Positions 53,452-63,964 of a stretch of DNA of 64,000 nucleotides are shown piece by piece. The DNA comes from Chryseobacterium indoltheticum (GTDB lineage Bacteria > Bacteroidota > Bacteroidia > Flavobacteriales > Weeksellaceae). The stretch is taken from assembly GCF_003815915.1 (NCBI RefSeq), contig NZ_CP033929.1, forward strand, positions 496,001 to 560,000. The letters are read 5' to 3'. Made by a program: the position numbers and the translations under genes. Below the pieces are notes generated by a model. The model saw nothing but the letters and a program-made list of their open reading frames with translations. It was not told the DNA's origin and did no database searches. Position 1 is the stretch's first letter; each line of letters starts with the position of its first letter.

Positions 53452-54991
53452 ATATCTTAGAAAGTAAATTTCTGAAGTTTGTTTTCTCGTCGATAATTCG
53501 TCTCAACTCAGAAACAGGAACTCTTTCCTGCTGCATCGTGTCTCTGTCTCTTATCGTCACGGTATGATCTATTAGAGAATCATGATCGATGGTGATACAG
53601 TAAGGTGTTCCAATTGCATCCTGTCTTCTGTAGCGTTTTCCGATCGCATCTTTTTCTTCGTAGAATAAGTTGAAATCATATTTCAGATCATTAAAGATAT
53701 TTTCAGCATATTCGGCTAAACCATCTCTTTTCATTAGTGGAAGAATTGCTGCTTTTACTGGTGCTAAAGCCGGTGGAAGAGATAAAACTGTTCTTTCTGA
53801 ACCGTCTTCCAAAACTTCATCTTTTAAGCAAGTTGAGAAAATAGAAAGGAATAATCTGTCAAGACCAACCGAAGTTTCTACTACATAAGGAACGTAGTTT
53901 TCATTTCTTTCAGGATCAAAAAACTGAAGCTTTCTTCCTGAATGCTTTTCATGCGCTTTCAAGTCGAAATCTGTTCTTGAATGAATTCCTTCCAATTCTT
54001 TAAATCCAAATGGGAAATTAAACTCAATATCAGCTGCAGCATTAGCATAATGCGCTAATTTCTCATGATCGTGGAATCTGTAATTGTCATTTCCTAAACC
54101 TAAAGCCAAATGCCAGTTTAGACGTTTTGTTTTCCATTGTTCGTAGAATTCAAGTTCAGTTCCCGGAGCAACGAAGAATTGCATTTCCATTTGTTCAAAT
54201 TCACGCATTCTGAAAATAAACTGTCTTGCAACAATCTCGTTTCTAAATGCTTTTCCGATTTGAGCAATACCGAAAGGAAGTCTGTGGCGTGAAGTTTTCT
54301 GTACATTCAGGAAATTAACGAAAATACCTTGCGCGGTTTCTGGTCTCAAATAAAGATCCATCGCAGAATCTGCAGAAGCTCCCAATTTAGTTCCAAACAT
54401 TAGGTTGAATTGCCTTACTTCCGTCCAGTTTTTAGAACCAGTATCGGGATCGGCAATTTCCAACTCTTCAATTAAAGCTTTTACATCAGCAAGATCTTCA
54501 TTTTCTAAAGATTTAGCTAATCTTGAAAGAATAGCTTCTCTCTTTGCTCTGTATTCTAAAATTTTAGGATTGGTCGCTTCAAACTGTGCTTTATCGAAAG
54601 ACTCACCGAATCTTTTCGCAGCTTTTTCGATTTCCTTATTTTCTTTATCTTCAATTTTCAAACAATAATCTTCCACCAAAACATCTGCTCTGAAACGTTT
54701 TTTAGAATCTTTATTGTCGATCAAAGGATCATTAAATGCATCAACGTGGCCTGAAGCTTTCCAAATAGTCGGGTGCATCAGAATCGCCGAATCAATACCC
54801 ACAATATTTTCGTTCAGCTGTACCATCGCTTTCCACCAGTATTGTTTGATATTGTTTTTTAATTCTGCACCATTCTGTCCATAATCATAAACAGCGGATA
54901 AACCGTCATAGATCTCACTTGAAGGGAAAATAAAACCATATTCTTTAGCGTGAGAAATCACTTTCTTGAAAACATCTTCTTGCTTTGCCAT
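53450..54991 (-). CDS. glyS: Glycyl-tRNA synthetase (single-chain alpha2 type)
   Basis: About 513 residues from the ATG at 54991 (MAKQEDVFKKVISHAKEYG); the frame extends 60 bases further without support. Class II motifs: LRPETAQGIFVNF (motif 1 region), FRNEIVARQFIFRMREFEQME (motif 2) and VGLDRLFLS (motif 3), with an anticodon-binding domain at the end. This is the homodimeric type also found in eukaryotes and many Bacteroidota. Confidence 0.96.
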   Translation of the reverse strand: MAKQEDVFKKVISHAKEYGFIFPSSEIYDGLSAVYDYGQNGAELKNNIKQYWWKAMVQLNENIVGIDSAILMHPTIWKASGHVDAFNDPLIDNKDSKKRFRADVLVEDYCLKIEDKENKEIEKAAKRFGESFDKAQFEATNPKILEYRAKREAILSRLAKSLENEDLADVKALIEELEIADPDTGSKNWTEVRQFNLMFGTKLGASADSAMDLYLRPETAQGIFVNFLNVQKTSRHRLPFGIAQIGKAFRNEIVARQFIFRMREFEQMEMQFFVAPGTELEFYEQWKTKRLNWHLALGLGNDNYRFHDHEKLAHYANAAADIEFNFPFGFKELEGIHSRTDFDLKAHEKHSGRKLQFFDPERNENYVPYVVETSVGLDRLFLSIFSTCLKDEVLEDGSERTVLSLPPALAPVKAAILPLMKRDGLAEYAENIFNDLKYDFNLFYEEKDAIGKRYRRQDAIGTPYCITIDHDSLIDHTVTIRDRDTMQQERVPVSELRRIIDEKTNFRNLLSKI

Positions 54992-55055
54992 AATTTTTTT
55001 ACGTCTGAACTGCAAAAATATGAAAATGGAATCCAAAATCAGGGAATTCAATAAA

Positions 55056-55079
55056 AAAAGCAGTTAAAAAACTGCTTTT
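55056..55079. terminator. Hairpin downstream of the 170-residue gene
   Basis: AAAAGCAGTT and AACTGCTTTT flank a 4-base loop; A and T runs on both sides allow use from either strand. Confidence 0.75.
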
Positions 55080-55088
55080 CAATATTTT

Positions 55089-55601
55089 TTAGAAATTATA
55101 ACTTAATCCGACTCCGTTTCCGCGGATATCTAATCTGTATGACGTGGTTTTTGATGCTTCATTAGAATCTGCTTCATTTTGAGTTTTAATTGCTTTTTTA
55201 AGGTTTTTTCCACTGCTTACTGCAAATGGAATTCCAATTCCGACTGCTCCCAAGCCGAGTCCTATAAATCCCCAACCGCCAGCTTCTTTCTTCTTAATAG
55301 TGGCACCATTGTAATACACGGTTTTATTCCGTGTAACTTCTTTTACCAATCCATAACCGATTAACCCGCCACCGATGGCTGCGAAAATCTGAGAAACCGT
55401 ACTATTGGTGTTTGCTTTTTTCATGTAATTCAAAGCTTCAGTATTGGTAAAAACCTTCTTGTATTCTGAGAATTTAAATTTTTGGTCGCCTTTAATAAAA
55501 AATTCCCGGTTAGATTTCCCCAACGTCAGAGAATCAGAATTCTGAGCAAAAGAAATTAATGGGATAATGCTTAAAATTAGCGAAAATAATAGTTTTTTCA
55601 T
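55089..55601 (-). CDS. Exported or membrane protein, glycine-rich
   Basis: A 170-residue protein with a signal peptide (to ISFAQ), a charged region and two glycine-rich hydrophobic segments (FAAIGGGLIGYGLV, GWGFIGLGLGAVGIGIPFAV). Probably membrane-associated. Function unknown. Confidence 0.7.
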   Translation of the reverse strand: MKKLLFSLILSIIPLISFAQNSDSLTLGKSNREFFIKGDQKFKFSEYKKVFTNTEALNYMKKANTNSTVSQIFAAIGGGLIGYGLVKEVTRNKTVYYNGATIKKKEAGGWGFIGLGLGAVGIGIPFAVSSGKNLKKAIKTQNEADSNEASKTTSYRLDIRGNGVGLSYNF

Positions 55602-55663
55602 ATTTGTAAATTTTCACTAAAATAAGAAATAAAGCTTTTTGAGCAGCATTTAATATGTTAAAA

Positions 55664-55750
55664 TTTTTAGGAGCCGGGAACCTGCTTTCCGCTATATCTT
55701 TTTCGCCTCCGCTTTTAATCCCTCGCAAGAAAAAGGATGCCGCTCCAATG
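55664..55750. repeat. GC-richer intergenic repeat element
   Basis: The stretch GGAGCCGGGAACCTGCTTTCC.. to GGATGCCGCTCCAATGG is richer in G and C than its surroundings and lacks a coding frame. I recall similar text dispersed in Chryseobacterium genomes, often beside mobile elements; a search would be needed to confirm. Confidence 0.45.
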
Positions 55751-55810
55751 GTAAGTTTGCATTAGTAAATGTACTTTAATAAATTAGTTAAAAAATTAAC
55801 CTAAAGATAA

Positions 55811-55969
55811 AAGCAGCAGGATAAAGGCAGACGCTTCACTGATACTTAGATATCGTCCCCGATTTTATTCCCCTGCTGCTGTTTTCTTCCAAATCCGGAT
55901 AGAACGTTGTTTAGCCATAACTTTTACCATGGTGGATCAGAAGAAAACTTCTTTAAAAAAGAATTTTGT
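55811..55969 (+). ncRNA. Candidate bridge RNA of the IS110 element
   Basis: AGCAGCAGG (55812-55820) pairs with CCTGCTGCT (55872-55880), closing a ~70-base structured stretch, followed by ~90 bases before the transposase start. IS110-group elements encode the RNA that guides target choice in this upstream region (known for IS621). The assignment is by position and one long-range stem. Confidence 0.4.
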
Positions 55970-56958
55970 ATGTCAAAAATATCAAAAAAAGTAATTGGAG
56001 TAGATGTCGGAGCGAAGTTTTTAACAGTAAGCTTTAATGATTTTGAAAACAGAGATCAGGTTTTTAATATAGAAAATACCCAGCGCTCTATTTTGTCATT
56101 TCTAAAGAAACTGCGGATAGAAGATTATTGTTTTGTCATTGAGGCCACAGGAAATTACAGCAGTCGTATTTTACATTTATCCTTAGTTCAGGGCTTTGAA
56201 TCAAGTCTGATAAACTGTATGTCTGTTAAGCATTTTGCAAGGATGAAAAACATCATCAGCAAGACAGATGCTGAAGATGCCAAGCTGATCAGGCTTTACG
56301 GAGAGATGTTTAAACCTGATATTTATACTTCTAAAAGTGTTGATATTGAACATCTTGATCAGGAACTAAAGCTTCTCAATGATTTGGAGGAAGAAAAAAG
56401 GAGATATGGAGTGAAGTTAAAATCTCTTCGCTATAATGCTCAGATTAATCCAAACACAGAAAAACATTATGAAAGAAGATTACAACAATTAGAAAAAGAG
56501 ATTAAAGAAGTTATAAGCCGTCTCCCTGGGCTCCAGGATGAAGAGTTTAAGGAAACAAAAGCATTACTACAAAGTGTATCTGGCATTGGTGAAAAGACAT
56601 CTCTTCAACTGATGACGGCTACTTCAGGATTTAAAAACTTTAATTCAGCAAAATCATTATCTAAATATTTTGGCTTGGCACCCCGTATTTATCAATCGGG
56701 AAAGAAATCATATTCCCCGGGAAAATGCAGAACCTCAAAGAATCATATCAGGGGCTTGTTATATGTTTGTTCGTGACGGCAATTAAGCATAACAAACAAT
56801 GTAAAGAGTTTTATGAAAGACTTCTTTCTCAGGGGAAACCTAAAAAATTAGCTTTAATTGCAGTATGTAACAAGCTACTGAGAATATGTTTTGGAGTGGT
56901 AAAAAATAAAATCAATTATCAACCAGATTATCAAAAAAACTTTAAAATTTTAACCTGA
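55970..56958 (+). mobile_element. IS110-family transposase gene, interrupted by a frameshift
   Basis: From ATG 55970 (MSKISKKVIGVDVGAKF) the N-terminal DEDD RuvC-like domain is seen (GVDVGAKFLTVS, FVIEATGNYS, SKTDAEDAKLI), followed by a coiled-coil spacer and a Transposase_20 domain with SVSGIGEKTSLQL. At about 56770-56776 the frame meets TGA after GLLYVCS; the +1 frame continues LTAIKHNKQCKEFYERL-like residues to 56958. One missing base explains this. The catalytic Ser of the C-terminal domain region is near the break, so the copy is probably dead. Confidence 0.85.
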
Positions 56959-57020
56959 ATAATTTGCATAGTAACATAGAACATCAGGGCTATGAACAAA
57001 AGTACTTTTATAAATATACC

Positions 57021-57051
57021 AACCTCATAGGTTTCAAAAACCTCTGAGGTT
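57021..57051. repeat. Small inverted repeat after the IS110 element
   Basis: AACCTCATAGGTT and AACCTCTGAGGTT lie in tandem; AACCTCA pairs with TGAGGTT. It is of a dispersed intergenic type, or part of the element's right end. Confidence 0.4.
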
Positions 57052-57176
57052 TAGCAATAATCACAAAAGGCAGCCACAAAATTTTTTTATCTGCACTATG
57101 ACAAAACCCGTTAGGTTTACATTTCCGCGTCATCAAAATACATTAAAACTCAGTCAGAATTCTCTACTTTTGTCCC

Positions 57177-57872
57177 ATGTTAGAAATTCTTTATCGCGAC
57201 GAAAATCTTATTGCCATCAATAAACCAAGCGGATTATTGGTTCACAAATCTTTCTATTCCGGAGAAGCAGATACGTATGCGATTCAGGAACTGAGAAAAC
57301 AGATTGGGCAAAAAGTGTATCCTGTGCATCGTTTAGATCGAAAAACTTCGGGTGTTTTGCTGTTTACTTTAGATAAGGAAACTTTAAGAAGCATGAGTGA
57401 ACAGTTTGCGACAAGACAGGTCGAAAAAAAGTATATCGCAATTCTACGAGGCTGGGCGAAAGATGAAGAAACGATTGACTATGATTTGATCAACGAAAAC
57501 GAAGTCAAACAAAATGCAGTTACTTATTATCAACGTTTGCAGACTTCGGAAATAGATTTGCCATTTTTAAAGCATCAAACTTCGAGATATTGTTTGGTCG
57601 AGGCAATTCCGAAAACAGGAAGATTTCATCAGCTGAGAAAACATTTTAAACATATTTTACATCCTATTTTAGGCTGTCGTAAACATGGTTGCAACAAGCA
57701 AAATAAATTGTGGCTTCAAACATTTGGGATCAACAAAATGACGCTTCACGCCCATCAATTGATTTTTAATCATCCTGTTTCTAATGAAAGAATTACGGTA
57801 AATGCTACAATAGATGATGAATTCAAAAGAGTAGGAGATATTTTAAGTTTTGACTTGAGTTTGTATAGTTGA
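57177..57872 (+). CDS. truC: tRNA pseudouridine(65) synthase
   Basis: A 231-residue RluA-family enzyme. The catalytic Asp is in VHRLDRKTSGVLLF. The short length, KYIAILRGW and the KHGCNKQNKLW insertion fit TruC, which modifies U65 of tRNA. RluC/RluD members are longer and have an S4 domain, which is absent here. Confidence 0.9.
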   Translation: MLEILYRDENLIAINKPSGLLVHKSFYSGEADTYAIQELRKQIGQKVYPVHRLDRKTSGVLLFTLDKETLRSMSEQFATRQVEKKYIAILRGWAKDEETIDYDLINENEVKQNAVTYYQRLQTSEIDLPFLKHQTSRYCLVEAIPKTGRFHQLRKHFKHILHPILGCRKHGCNKQNKLWLQTFGINKMTLHAHQLIFNHPVSNERITVNATIDDEFKRVGDILSFDLSLYS

Positions 57873-57880
57873 TTTTTTAA

Positions 57881-58030
57881 ACGCAAAGATTTATTTAGCA
57901 TACTTCTCATTTTTAGAGGCAAAGGCAAATAAATTTGCTTCGCGAAGCGTGAACTTGAGCTTCATCAAATCGACTTGTCGATTACTCTTTGCTCCTTAAA
58001 ATTCTATATTAAGAATATAAATCTTTGCGT
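57881..58030. repeat. 150-bp element with 14-base inverted ends
   Basis: ACGCAAAGATTTAT (57881-57894) is exactly complementary to 58017-58030. Between them are two small palindromes (TTTGCTTCGCGAAGC region, ATCGACTTGTCGAT). This fills most of the 331-base gap between truC and pyrD and looks like a MITE or REP-like unit. No coding frame. Confidence 0.6.
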
Positions 58031-58203
58031 CAAAAAAACTCTCGCAGATTTAGACAATTAAGCAGATTTTAAATTCCTTGTGCTCATTCGTGAAATTATT
58101 GATTTAAAAATTAATTGCAACAATCGTCCTCATTTAAATAAAATATCACACATCAAGAATTCATTCAATTTAAAATGATTATTTTTGTAAAACTTTTTTT
58201 TCA

Positions 58204-59241
58204 ATGTACAAATCGCTCATTCGCCCGATTCTTTTTAAATTCGATCCTGAAGAAGTGCACCATTTTACTTTTTCAATGCTGAAAAATTTTGGTTTTCTTA
58301 CCAAATTATTTTTACCAAAACCAATTGTAGACAAACGTCTTGAAAGAGAAGTTTTCGGACTGAAATTCAAAAATCCGGTAGGTTTAGCAGCAGGTTTCGA
58401 TAAAAATGCTGTTTTGTTTAATGAGTTGGGAGATCTAGGTTTCGGATTTGTAGAAATAGGAACGGTAACGCCAAAAGCTCAAGCCGGAAATCCTAAGAAA
58501 AGATTGTTTCGTTTAATTGAAGATGGCGGAATTATCAATAGAATGGGCTTCAACAATGACGGACTTGAAGCTGCCATCCAAAAACTGAAAGGCAATAAAG
58601 GAAAAATCATCATCGGCGGAAACATCGGAAAAAATACCAACACAACGCCTGAAAATTATACCCAAGATTATCTAGACTGTTTCGAAGGTCTGCATCCTTA
58701 CGTAGATTATTTTGTACTGAATGTAAGTTGTCCCAACGTTGGAAGTCATGCGAAGCTGGAAGATGTAGAATATCTGAGAGAATTGATTACAGCCGTGAAG
58801 GAAATCAATCAAACTAAAGTAAATCCAAAACCGATTCTTTTGAAAATTGCTCCGGATTTAAATAATCAACAATTAGACGAAATTATCGAATTGATTGCAG
58901 AAACAAAAATCGACGGAATTGTGGTTTCAAATACATCAGTCAACAGAGAAGGTTTAAAAACTTCACCTGAAGTTTTAGCAGAAATCAGAAACGGTGGTTT
59001 AAGCGGAAAACCGATTCGTGAGCGTAGTACAAAAATGATCAAATATCTTTCAGATAAAAGTAACAGAGAGTTTCCAATTATCGGAGTTGGCGGAATTCAC
59101 TCGGCAAAAGATGCGATTGAAAAACTGGATGCCGGAGCAAGTTTGGTTCAGCTGTACACCGGATTTATTTATGAAGGTCCACAGTTGATCAATGATATTA
59201 ATCAGGAACTTTTAACGAGAGCGGGAAGAATTTCGAGATAG
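58204..59241 (+). CDS. pyrD: Dihydroorotate dehydrogenase (quinone)
   Basis: PyrD oxidises dihydroorotate to orotate in pyrimidine synthesis and passes electrons to quinone. The 345-residue class 2 enzyme has the N-terminal membrane-binding helices ([18 protein letters not shown]), FMN and substrate segments GLAAGFDKN and NRMGFNNDG, the catalytic Ser region VSNTSVNR, and [11 protein letters not shown]. Confidence 0.96.
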   Translation: MYKSLIRPILFKFDPEEVHHFTFSMLKNFGFLTKLFLPKPIVDKRLEREVFGLKFKNPVGLAAGFDKNAVLFNELGDLGFGFVEIGTVTPKAQAGNPKKRLFRLIEDGGIINRMGFNNDGLEAAIQKLKGNKGKIIIGGNIGKNTNTTPENYTQDYLDCFEGLHPYVDYFVLNVSCPNVGSHAKLEDVEYLRELITAVKEINQTKVNPKPILLKIAPDLNNQQLDEIIELIAETKIDGIVVSNTSVNREGLKTSPEVLAEIRNGGLSGKPIRERSTKMIKYLSDKSNREFPIIGVGGIHSAKDAIEKLDAGASLVQLYTGFIYEGPQLINDINQELLTRAGRISR

Positions 59242-60129
59242 TTATTTTGATTTTACAACTGTAGCATTTTTCATATCAACAGTTAAAATATAAGCAGGAG
59301 AATTCGTCGTTTTATCGAAATTGAATTGTAAGACTTTTGAATTTTTATTTTTTGTGATTTTAGTAGAATAAATATTTTCTCTACAGCTTTCTATCAGAAA
59401 ATCTTCATAGTTTTTGAAATTCCAATTGTTGGTGAAATTGAGAATTCTGTAACCTTTTTCGCCGTCACTTGCACCGCACATTCCACAAAAATTAAAATTG
59501 GATACTTCTTCAAAATAGAGCAAAACCCTGTTTCCGGATTTGTCTGATGCATACGAAATCAATTTGTTTCCTCCTGCAGGGTTCAGGAGATCATAAGTGT
59601 TTATTTTTTTATTATTGGGGAGAATAAGGTAATTATTAAACCTGTAAATTCTACTGTCTTTTGTAAATAATTCAGCAGGATACACTTTATTTTCAATGTA
59701 GAAATTTCCAGAGATATTTTTCTTATTCGAATAATCCGATTGTAGAATTATTATTTCTTTTGGCTTCAAAACCTTTGCGATGCTGTCTGTTTTTGCGACT
59801 AATTGAAGGTTGGTAATATTTTCATGTAAAAATTTTGAGCTTTTATTTTGTTGATTACCAAAATTATAAAGGTATAAATTGGCTAAATCGTAAACTCCTG
59901 TCAAAGGTATTTTCTTTTTGTATTTAACATAATAATACCATCCTTTCACAAAATGTTGATACTGGTGACAATCAACTATCCCATCAAAATGTAATTCCAT
60001 TGTAATTGCATTTCCTCCAATTTCCCCTTTGAAAGTTTGAGATGAATCGGTAACATTTTTCAGCTCAATTTTTTGACAATAAGTAAAGATGAATTTAAAG
60101 AAAAGTAAGAAAATAAGAATTTTTTTCAT
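59242..60129 (-). CDS. Exported protein of unknown function
   Basis: A 295-residue protein with a signal peptide (to FTYCQ). It has a CGMCGASDGEKG segment with two close cysteines and mainly beta-strand sequence. It lies 7 bases after the DUF445 gene on the same strand, so the two may be cotranscribed. No family recognised. Confidence 0.7.
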   Translation of the reverse strand: MKKILIFLLFFKFIFTYCQKIELKNVTDSSQTFKGEIGGNAITMELHFDGIVDCHQYQHFVKGWYYYVKYKKKIPLTGVYDLANLYLYNFGNQQNKSSKFLHENITNLQLVAKTDSIAKVLKPKEIIILQSDYSNKKNISGNFYIENKVYPAELFTKDSRIYRFNNYLILPNNKKINTYDLLNPAGGNKLISYASDKSGNRVLLYFEEVSNFNFCGMCGASDGEKGYRILNFTNNWNFKNYEDFLIESCRENIYSTKITKNKNSKVLQFNFDKTTNSPAYILTVDMKNATVVKSK

Positions 60130-60136
60130 GAATTAT

Positions 60137-61381
60137 TTAAATAAAAAAATGGGAAATCGTGTAAATAATCAAACCAACCAATCCACCAACTAAAGTTCCG
60201 TTGACACGTATAAATTGAAGATCTTTTCCAACTTCAAGTTCCATTTTTTCGCTCAGTTCTTTTCCTTGCCAGTTTCCGACGGTTGAGCTGATGAGGTTTC
60301 CGGCTTGATGGGTGTTTTTCAGAATATATTTGTAAGCAGTTACTCGTACCCAATGATCGATTTTATTCTGAAGTTTTTCGTCGGTTTTTAAATTTTGAGA
60401 AAACTCATTCAGGTTTTTGGTGATGTATTTTTTTAATGAAGATTCCTCTTCCTGCAATTCAGTGCTCAAAGTTTTTTTGATGGAAAGCCAAATGTCATTA
60501 GAATATTCTTCAAGCTTATCATTTTTAAGAAAATCATTCTTGATGGTTTTGAATTCGTCATTCCATTTTGGGTCTTCTTTTAAATCATTAGAAAATTCGT
60601 AGATTTTTTTTGTTATTAAACCTCTGATTTCATGATTAGTATCTTCCTCCACCTCTCTGAAAAAATCTGAAAGTCCGCTCGCAATTTTCTCGGCAATTTT
60701 ATTATCGACAAACGAAGGAATAAAGGAGTAACTCCCTTTTTTTACCCTTTCCTGAATCATGCTATCATTTTCAATAAGATATTCTTTGATCTGTTTTGAC
60801 AGATTAGTAACTATTTTCTGATGATCATTTTTGTCTAAAAGATAAATAATACCATTTCCCAAAATTTTATTAAGCTGAATATCGTCGGTCATTTCGCTTA
60901 CTTTTTTGCTGATAAAACTGCTTACTTCAGAATCATCCAGCTTGTTTAGAATATCCAGAATGATGTCTGAAAGGTTTTTAATTAAAGCTTCCTGATTTCT
61001 TTCTTTTGTAAGCCATTCACCAACAAAATTCGAAATTTTAATTTTCTGAATATAAGGACGAATTGTTTTTGGAGAAAGAAAGTTAGAAACCACAAAACTT
61101 CCCAGATTGTCACCCAACTTTTCCTTGCTGTTTTCAATCAGATTGGTATGCGGAATCGGCAAGCCCAACGGATGACGGAAAAGCGCCGTCACAGCGAACC
61201 AGTCTGCTAAAGCACCCACCATTGCAGCTTCGGAAAATGCACGCACATAGCCAATCCAGTGAGAATCGTGAGTCTTTTGTAAAATTGTGGTAATAATGAA
61301 AATAACTGCCATCAAAACAAAAAGTCCTGTAGCAAAGGCTTTATATTTTCTGAGCTGTTTTCGTTTGGCTTCATCGTTCAT
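60137..61381 (-). CDS. DUF445 membrane protein
   Basis: About 414 residues from the ATG at 61381 (MNDEAKRKQLRKYKAFATG). The N-terminal membrane segment is followed by the family signature GALADWFAVTALFRHPLGLPIPHT, a long helical region, and a C-terminal GGLVGLIIYTISHFF segment. Role unknown; possibly in envelope organisation. Confidence 0.88.
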   Translation of the reverse strand: MNDEAKRKQLRKYKAFATGLFVLMAVIFIITTILQKTHDSHWIGYVRAFSEAAMVGALADWFAVTALFRHPLGLPIPHTNLIENSKEKLGDNLGSFVVSNFLSPKTIRPYIQKIKISNFVGEWLTKERNQEALIKNLSDIILDILNKLDDSEVSSFISKKVSEMTDDIQLNKILGNGIIYLLDKNDHQKIVTNLSKQIKEYLIENDSMIQERVKKGSYSFIPSFVDNKIAEKIASGLSDFFREVEEDTNHEIRGLITKKIYEFSNDLKEDPKWNDEFKTIKNDFLKNDKLEEYSNDIWLSIKKTLSTELQEEESSLKKYITKNLNEFSQNLKTDEKLQNKIDHWVRVTAYKYILKNTHQAGNLISSTVGNWQGKELSEKMELEVGKDLQFIRVNGTLVGGLVGLIIYTISHFFI

Positions 61382-61495
61382 ATTCTCAAAAATTATGGGT
61401 AAAACTGGTGTAGTTTGTATAACATCAAAAAACAATCCACACTTGCTGCAAAATATTATGTAAAATTATATAGGCTAAAATAGTCAATATATAAT

Positions 61496-63232
61496 TTACA
61501 GAATAAGTCTTACGCCACCTAAATCTTCAACTCTGTGGCTGAATCGTTCGCCTGGTGAAGAAATAAACATAAAGTTTTTCGGAATGCACCACCGGTTGCT
61601 AAGCTCGTCTACTTTCTCCGGCGTAAATTGTCCCTGTTCGATAATATATTCCATGTCTACTTCCGGATAAGCTCTGTCTAGCGCATCAAAATCTGAAAGA
61701 AACTGATCCGTAGGTTTTTGATATTCTTCCAATACGGATACTATTTTTATCCGGTTGGTAACTTCGTTTTCATTAAGATACATCATTACTTTATTTAATG
61801 TGGAAATATCATCTCCTTTAGAGAAAAATACAAACTGCTGCTCGGTAAGTCTTTTAATGGAAATGTTTAGGGATCTTTCGCTTTTAATAATATGTTTTCT
61901 GTAGTTTCTATTGGTAGATTTAAAAGTCTTTACGATAAAAAACATAATATCTTTCCTTGCCAGCATTGCCGAAACGATCAATACAGAAGGAAGAAAATAG
62001 GTAAGAAAAGTAAGTAGATATTCGGGTTTGGTTTTTATATTTCCGTAGATGGCGACCACGACAGCAATTAAGGCGATTAACACCGAAATTGGTGATGCAT
62101 ATTCTGGTCTCGGAAGTCTGGCACGGCGAATTTTCAGCAAAATGTTTCCAATCGCAAAAAATGCCATTACGGTAAGAAATGATAAGGCATAAACACCTGC
62201 CAAAGGACCAATTTCTCCTTTTGTAACGAAAAGAACCGATATACAAAGTAAAAAGAATAATATTAAAATCCTGTACGTACTTCCTTTTTTGTTTTCTTTT
62301 AAGAAATAATTGGGAAGAATTCTGTCTAACGTCATTCTTTTGATTAATCCGTTTACGCCGACAAAAGAGGTGAGAACAGCTCCGCTTAAGACCAGAACGG
62401 CATTTACGGATATAATAGTGGCGAGTGTTTTTCCTCCGGTAAGCTCGGCCATGTGCGAAAGAAATGAGTTTTTATATTCATTTACTTCAGAAAGCGGCAT
62501 TATTCCTATTGCTAAAATAGCCATCAAAGGATTGAGTACCGAAACGGCAATCCACATATTTTTTAAAGTTTTCGGGAAAACGCCGGCTTTTTGCTCTTCC
62601 ACAAAGTTGGCAGAACTTTCAAAACCTGAAATTCCTAGCATTGCAGCACTGAATCCTAAAATTAAAGCTTTAAAAATTCCTCCACCTTCTAAAGGGGAAT
62701 GCCAGTTTTCAATAAAAAAACTTATACCGTGCTGAAATATAAAAATGCTGCAGAATATTACCAAGATCAACATGCAGGCTATGTGTAGTATAAAAATAAT
62801 TAAGGCTACAATTGCACTTTCTGAAATTCCCTGAATGGTAAGAAATAAGAAAAGAAGCAAAAGTCCGAATGTCGCAATTACCACATTAAAGCTTGGGAAA
62901 ATATGATGCAGATAATGCATTCCTTCGGATGCTGATATTACAGCGGTCGCCATATAAGATAATATGGTGAGTGTTGCGGCAATAGCGGCGTTATTTTTTG
63001 ATGATGAATTGAGTAATACATTGTAAGCTCCTCCATTTAAGGGAAGTGCGCCTACAACTTCACTGTATATTTTCCGGAACAGAAAAAGAGTTCCTGCCAC
63101 CATTAGCAGTGAGATCCAGGCGTATTGTCCGGCAACGCCGATTGTAAGAGCAGATACATATAAAACAGATGAAGTAATATCATTTCCGCAAATTGCGGTA
63201 GCGTACCATTCGCCAAGTTTTTTTTGAGACAT
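61496..63232 (-). CDS. APC-superfamily amino-acid permease with C-terminal cytoplasmic domain
   Basis: A 578-residue protein with about twelve membrane segments. The N-terminal unwound helix GNDITSSVLYV and GALPLNGGAYN fit APC transporters. After residue ~430 there is a soluble domain of ~145 residues resembling a universal-stress-like fold. Substrate not predictable. Confidence 0.85.
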   Translation of the reverse strand: MSQKKLGEWYATAICGNDITSSVLYVSALTIGVAGQYAWISLLMVAGTLFLFRKIYSEVVGALPLNGGAYNVLLNSSSKNNAAIAATLTILSYMATAVISASEGMHYLHHIFPSFNVVIATFGLLLLFLFLTIQGISESAIVALIIFILHIACMLILVIFCSIFIFQHGISFFIENWHSPLEGGGIFKALILGFSAAMLGISGFESSANFVEEQKAGVFPKTLKNMWIAVSVLNPLMAILAIGIMPLSEVNEYKNSFLSHMAELTGGKTLATIISVNAVLVLSGAVLTSFVGVNGLIKRMTLDRILPNYFLKENKKGSTYRILILFFLLCISVLFVTKGEIGPLAGVYALSFLTVMAFFAIGNILLKIRRARLPRPEYASPISVLIALIAVVVAIYGNIKTKPEYLLTFLTYFLPSVLIVSAMLARKDIMFFIVKTFKSTNRNYRKHIIKSERSLNISIKRLTEQQFVFFSKGDDISTLNKVMMYLNENEVTNRIKIVSVLEEYQKPTDQFLSDFDALDRAYPEVDMEYIIEQGQFTPEKVDELSNRWCIPKNFMFISSPGERFSHRVEDLGGVRLIL

Positions 63233-63520
63233 TAGATGTGTTTTTAATTATTGACTTAATCAGGGTACTAAAATATAGTATATTGCATAAAAAGCCTTAT
63301 AAAATCAAGTTGTTTTTCACATCAGAATATAGGTTTTAATAGATTTTTTCTAAAATAGGAATGAATTCACGTAAAAAATTCCTAAATTGAATTAAAGTCT
63401 TTTGATTTTAATTGTTTTAATAATTGTGATTCTTATCTATCAACTAAAAAATTATTATCAATTTAAAATCAGGTATTATCATAACTTTTGTGACGTATTA
63501 TTAATTTAAAATAAAACTTT

Positions 63521-63964
63521 ATGCAAAACGAAACAGAAAACAATCCATATTACTCAAGAACAGATAAAGAGAAACTCAATGTTTCTAATGATGAATGGCG
63601 TAAAATTCTTTCGCCGGATCTTTATGCAATTGCAAGAGAAGCAGCAACAGAAAGACCTTTCACCGGAAAATATAATGAGTTTGATGAATTGGGAGAATAC
63701 TATTGTGCGGTATGTGGAAATCATTTATTCAGATCTAATTCTAAATTTTCCAGCAGTTGTGGCTGGCCAAGTTTTTTTGAAGCCGATAAAAGTGGAGTAA
63801 GCTATAACCGCGATTCTTCCCATGGGATGGAACGAATTGAAGTAGTTTGTAAAAGATGCGATTCTCATTTGGGGCACGTTTTTAATGACGGACCGCCACC
63901 AACAGGTACAAGATATTGCATGAATTCTGTAAGTTTGGAGTTTGTTCCAGATTCTGAAAAATGA
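63521..63964 (+). CDS. msrB: Peptide-methionine (R)-S-oxide reductase
   Basis: This 147-residue enzyme reduces R-methionine sulfoxide in proteins. Zinc cysteines are in CAVCG and CKRCDS, the catalytic Cys is in TRYCMNS, and the substrate Trp/Phe/His region is CGWPSFFEA. There is no signal peptide, so it is cytoplasmic. The 288-base gap upstream is AT-rich without a clear promoter. Confidence 0.96.
   Translation: MQNETENNPYYSRTDKEKLNVSNDEWRKILSPDLYAIAREAATERPFTGKYNEFDELGEYYCAVCGNHLFRSNSKFSSSCGWPSFFEADKSGVSYNRDSSHGMERIEVVCKRCDSHLGHVFNDGPPPTGTRYCMNSVSLEFVPDSEK

Noticed and set aside
63484-63500. ACTTTTGTGACGTATT before msrB as a regulon copy
   Set aside because: The match is partial and without the conserved spacing.
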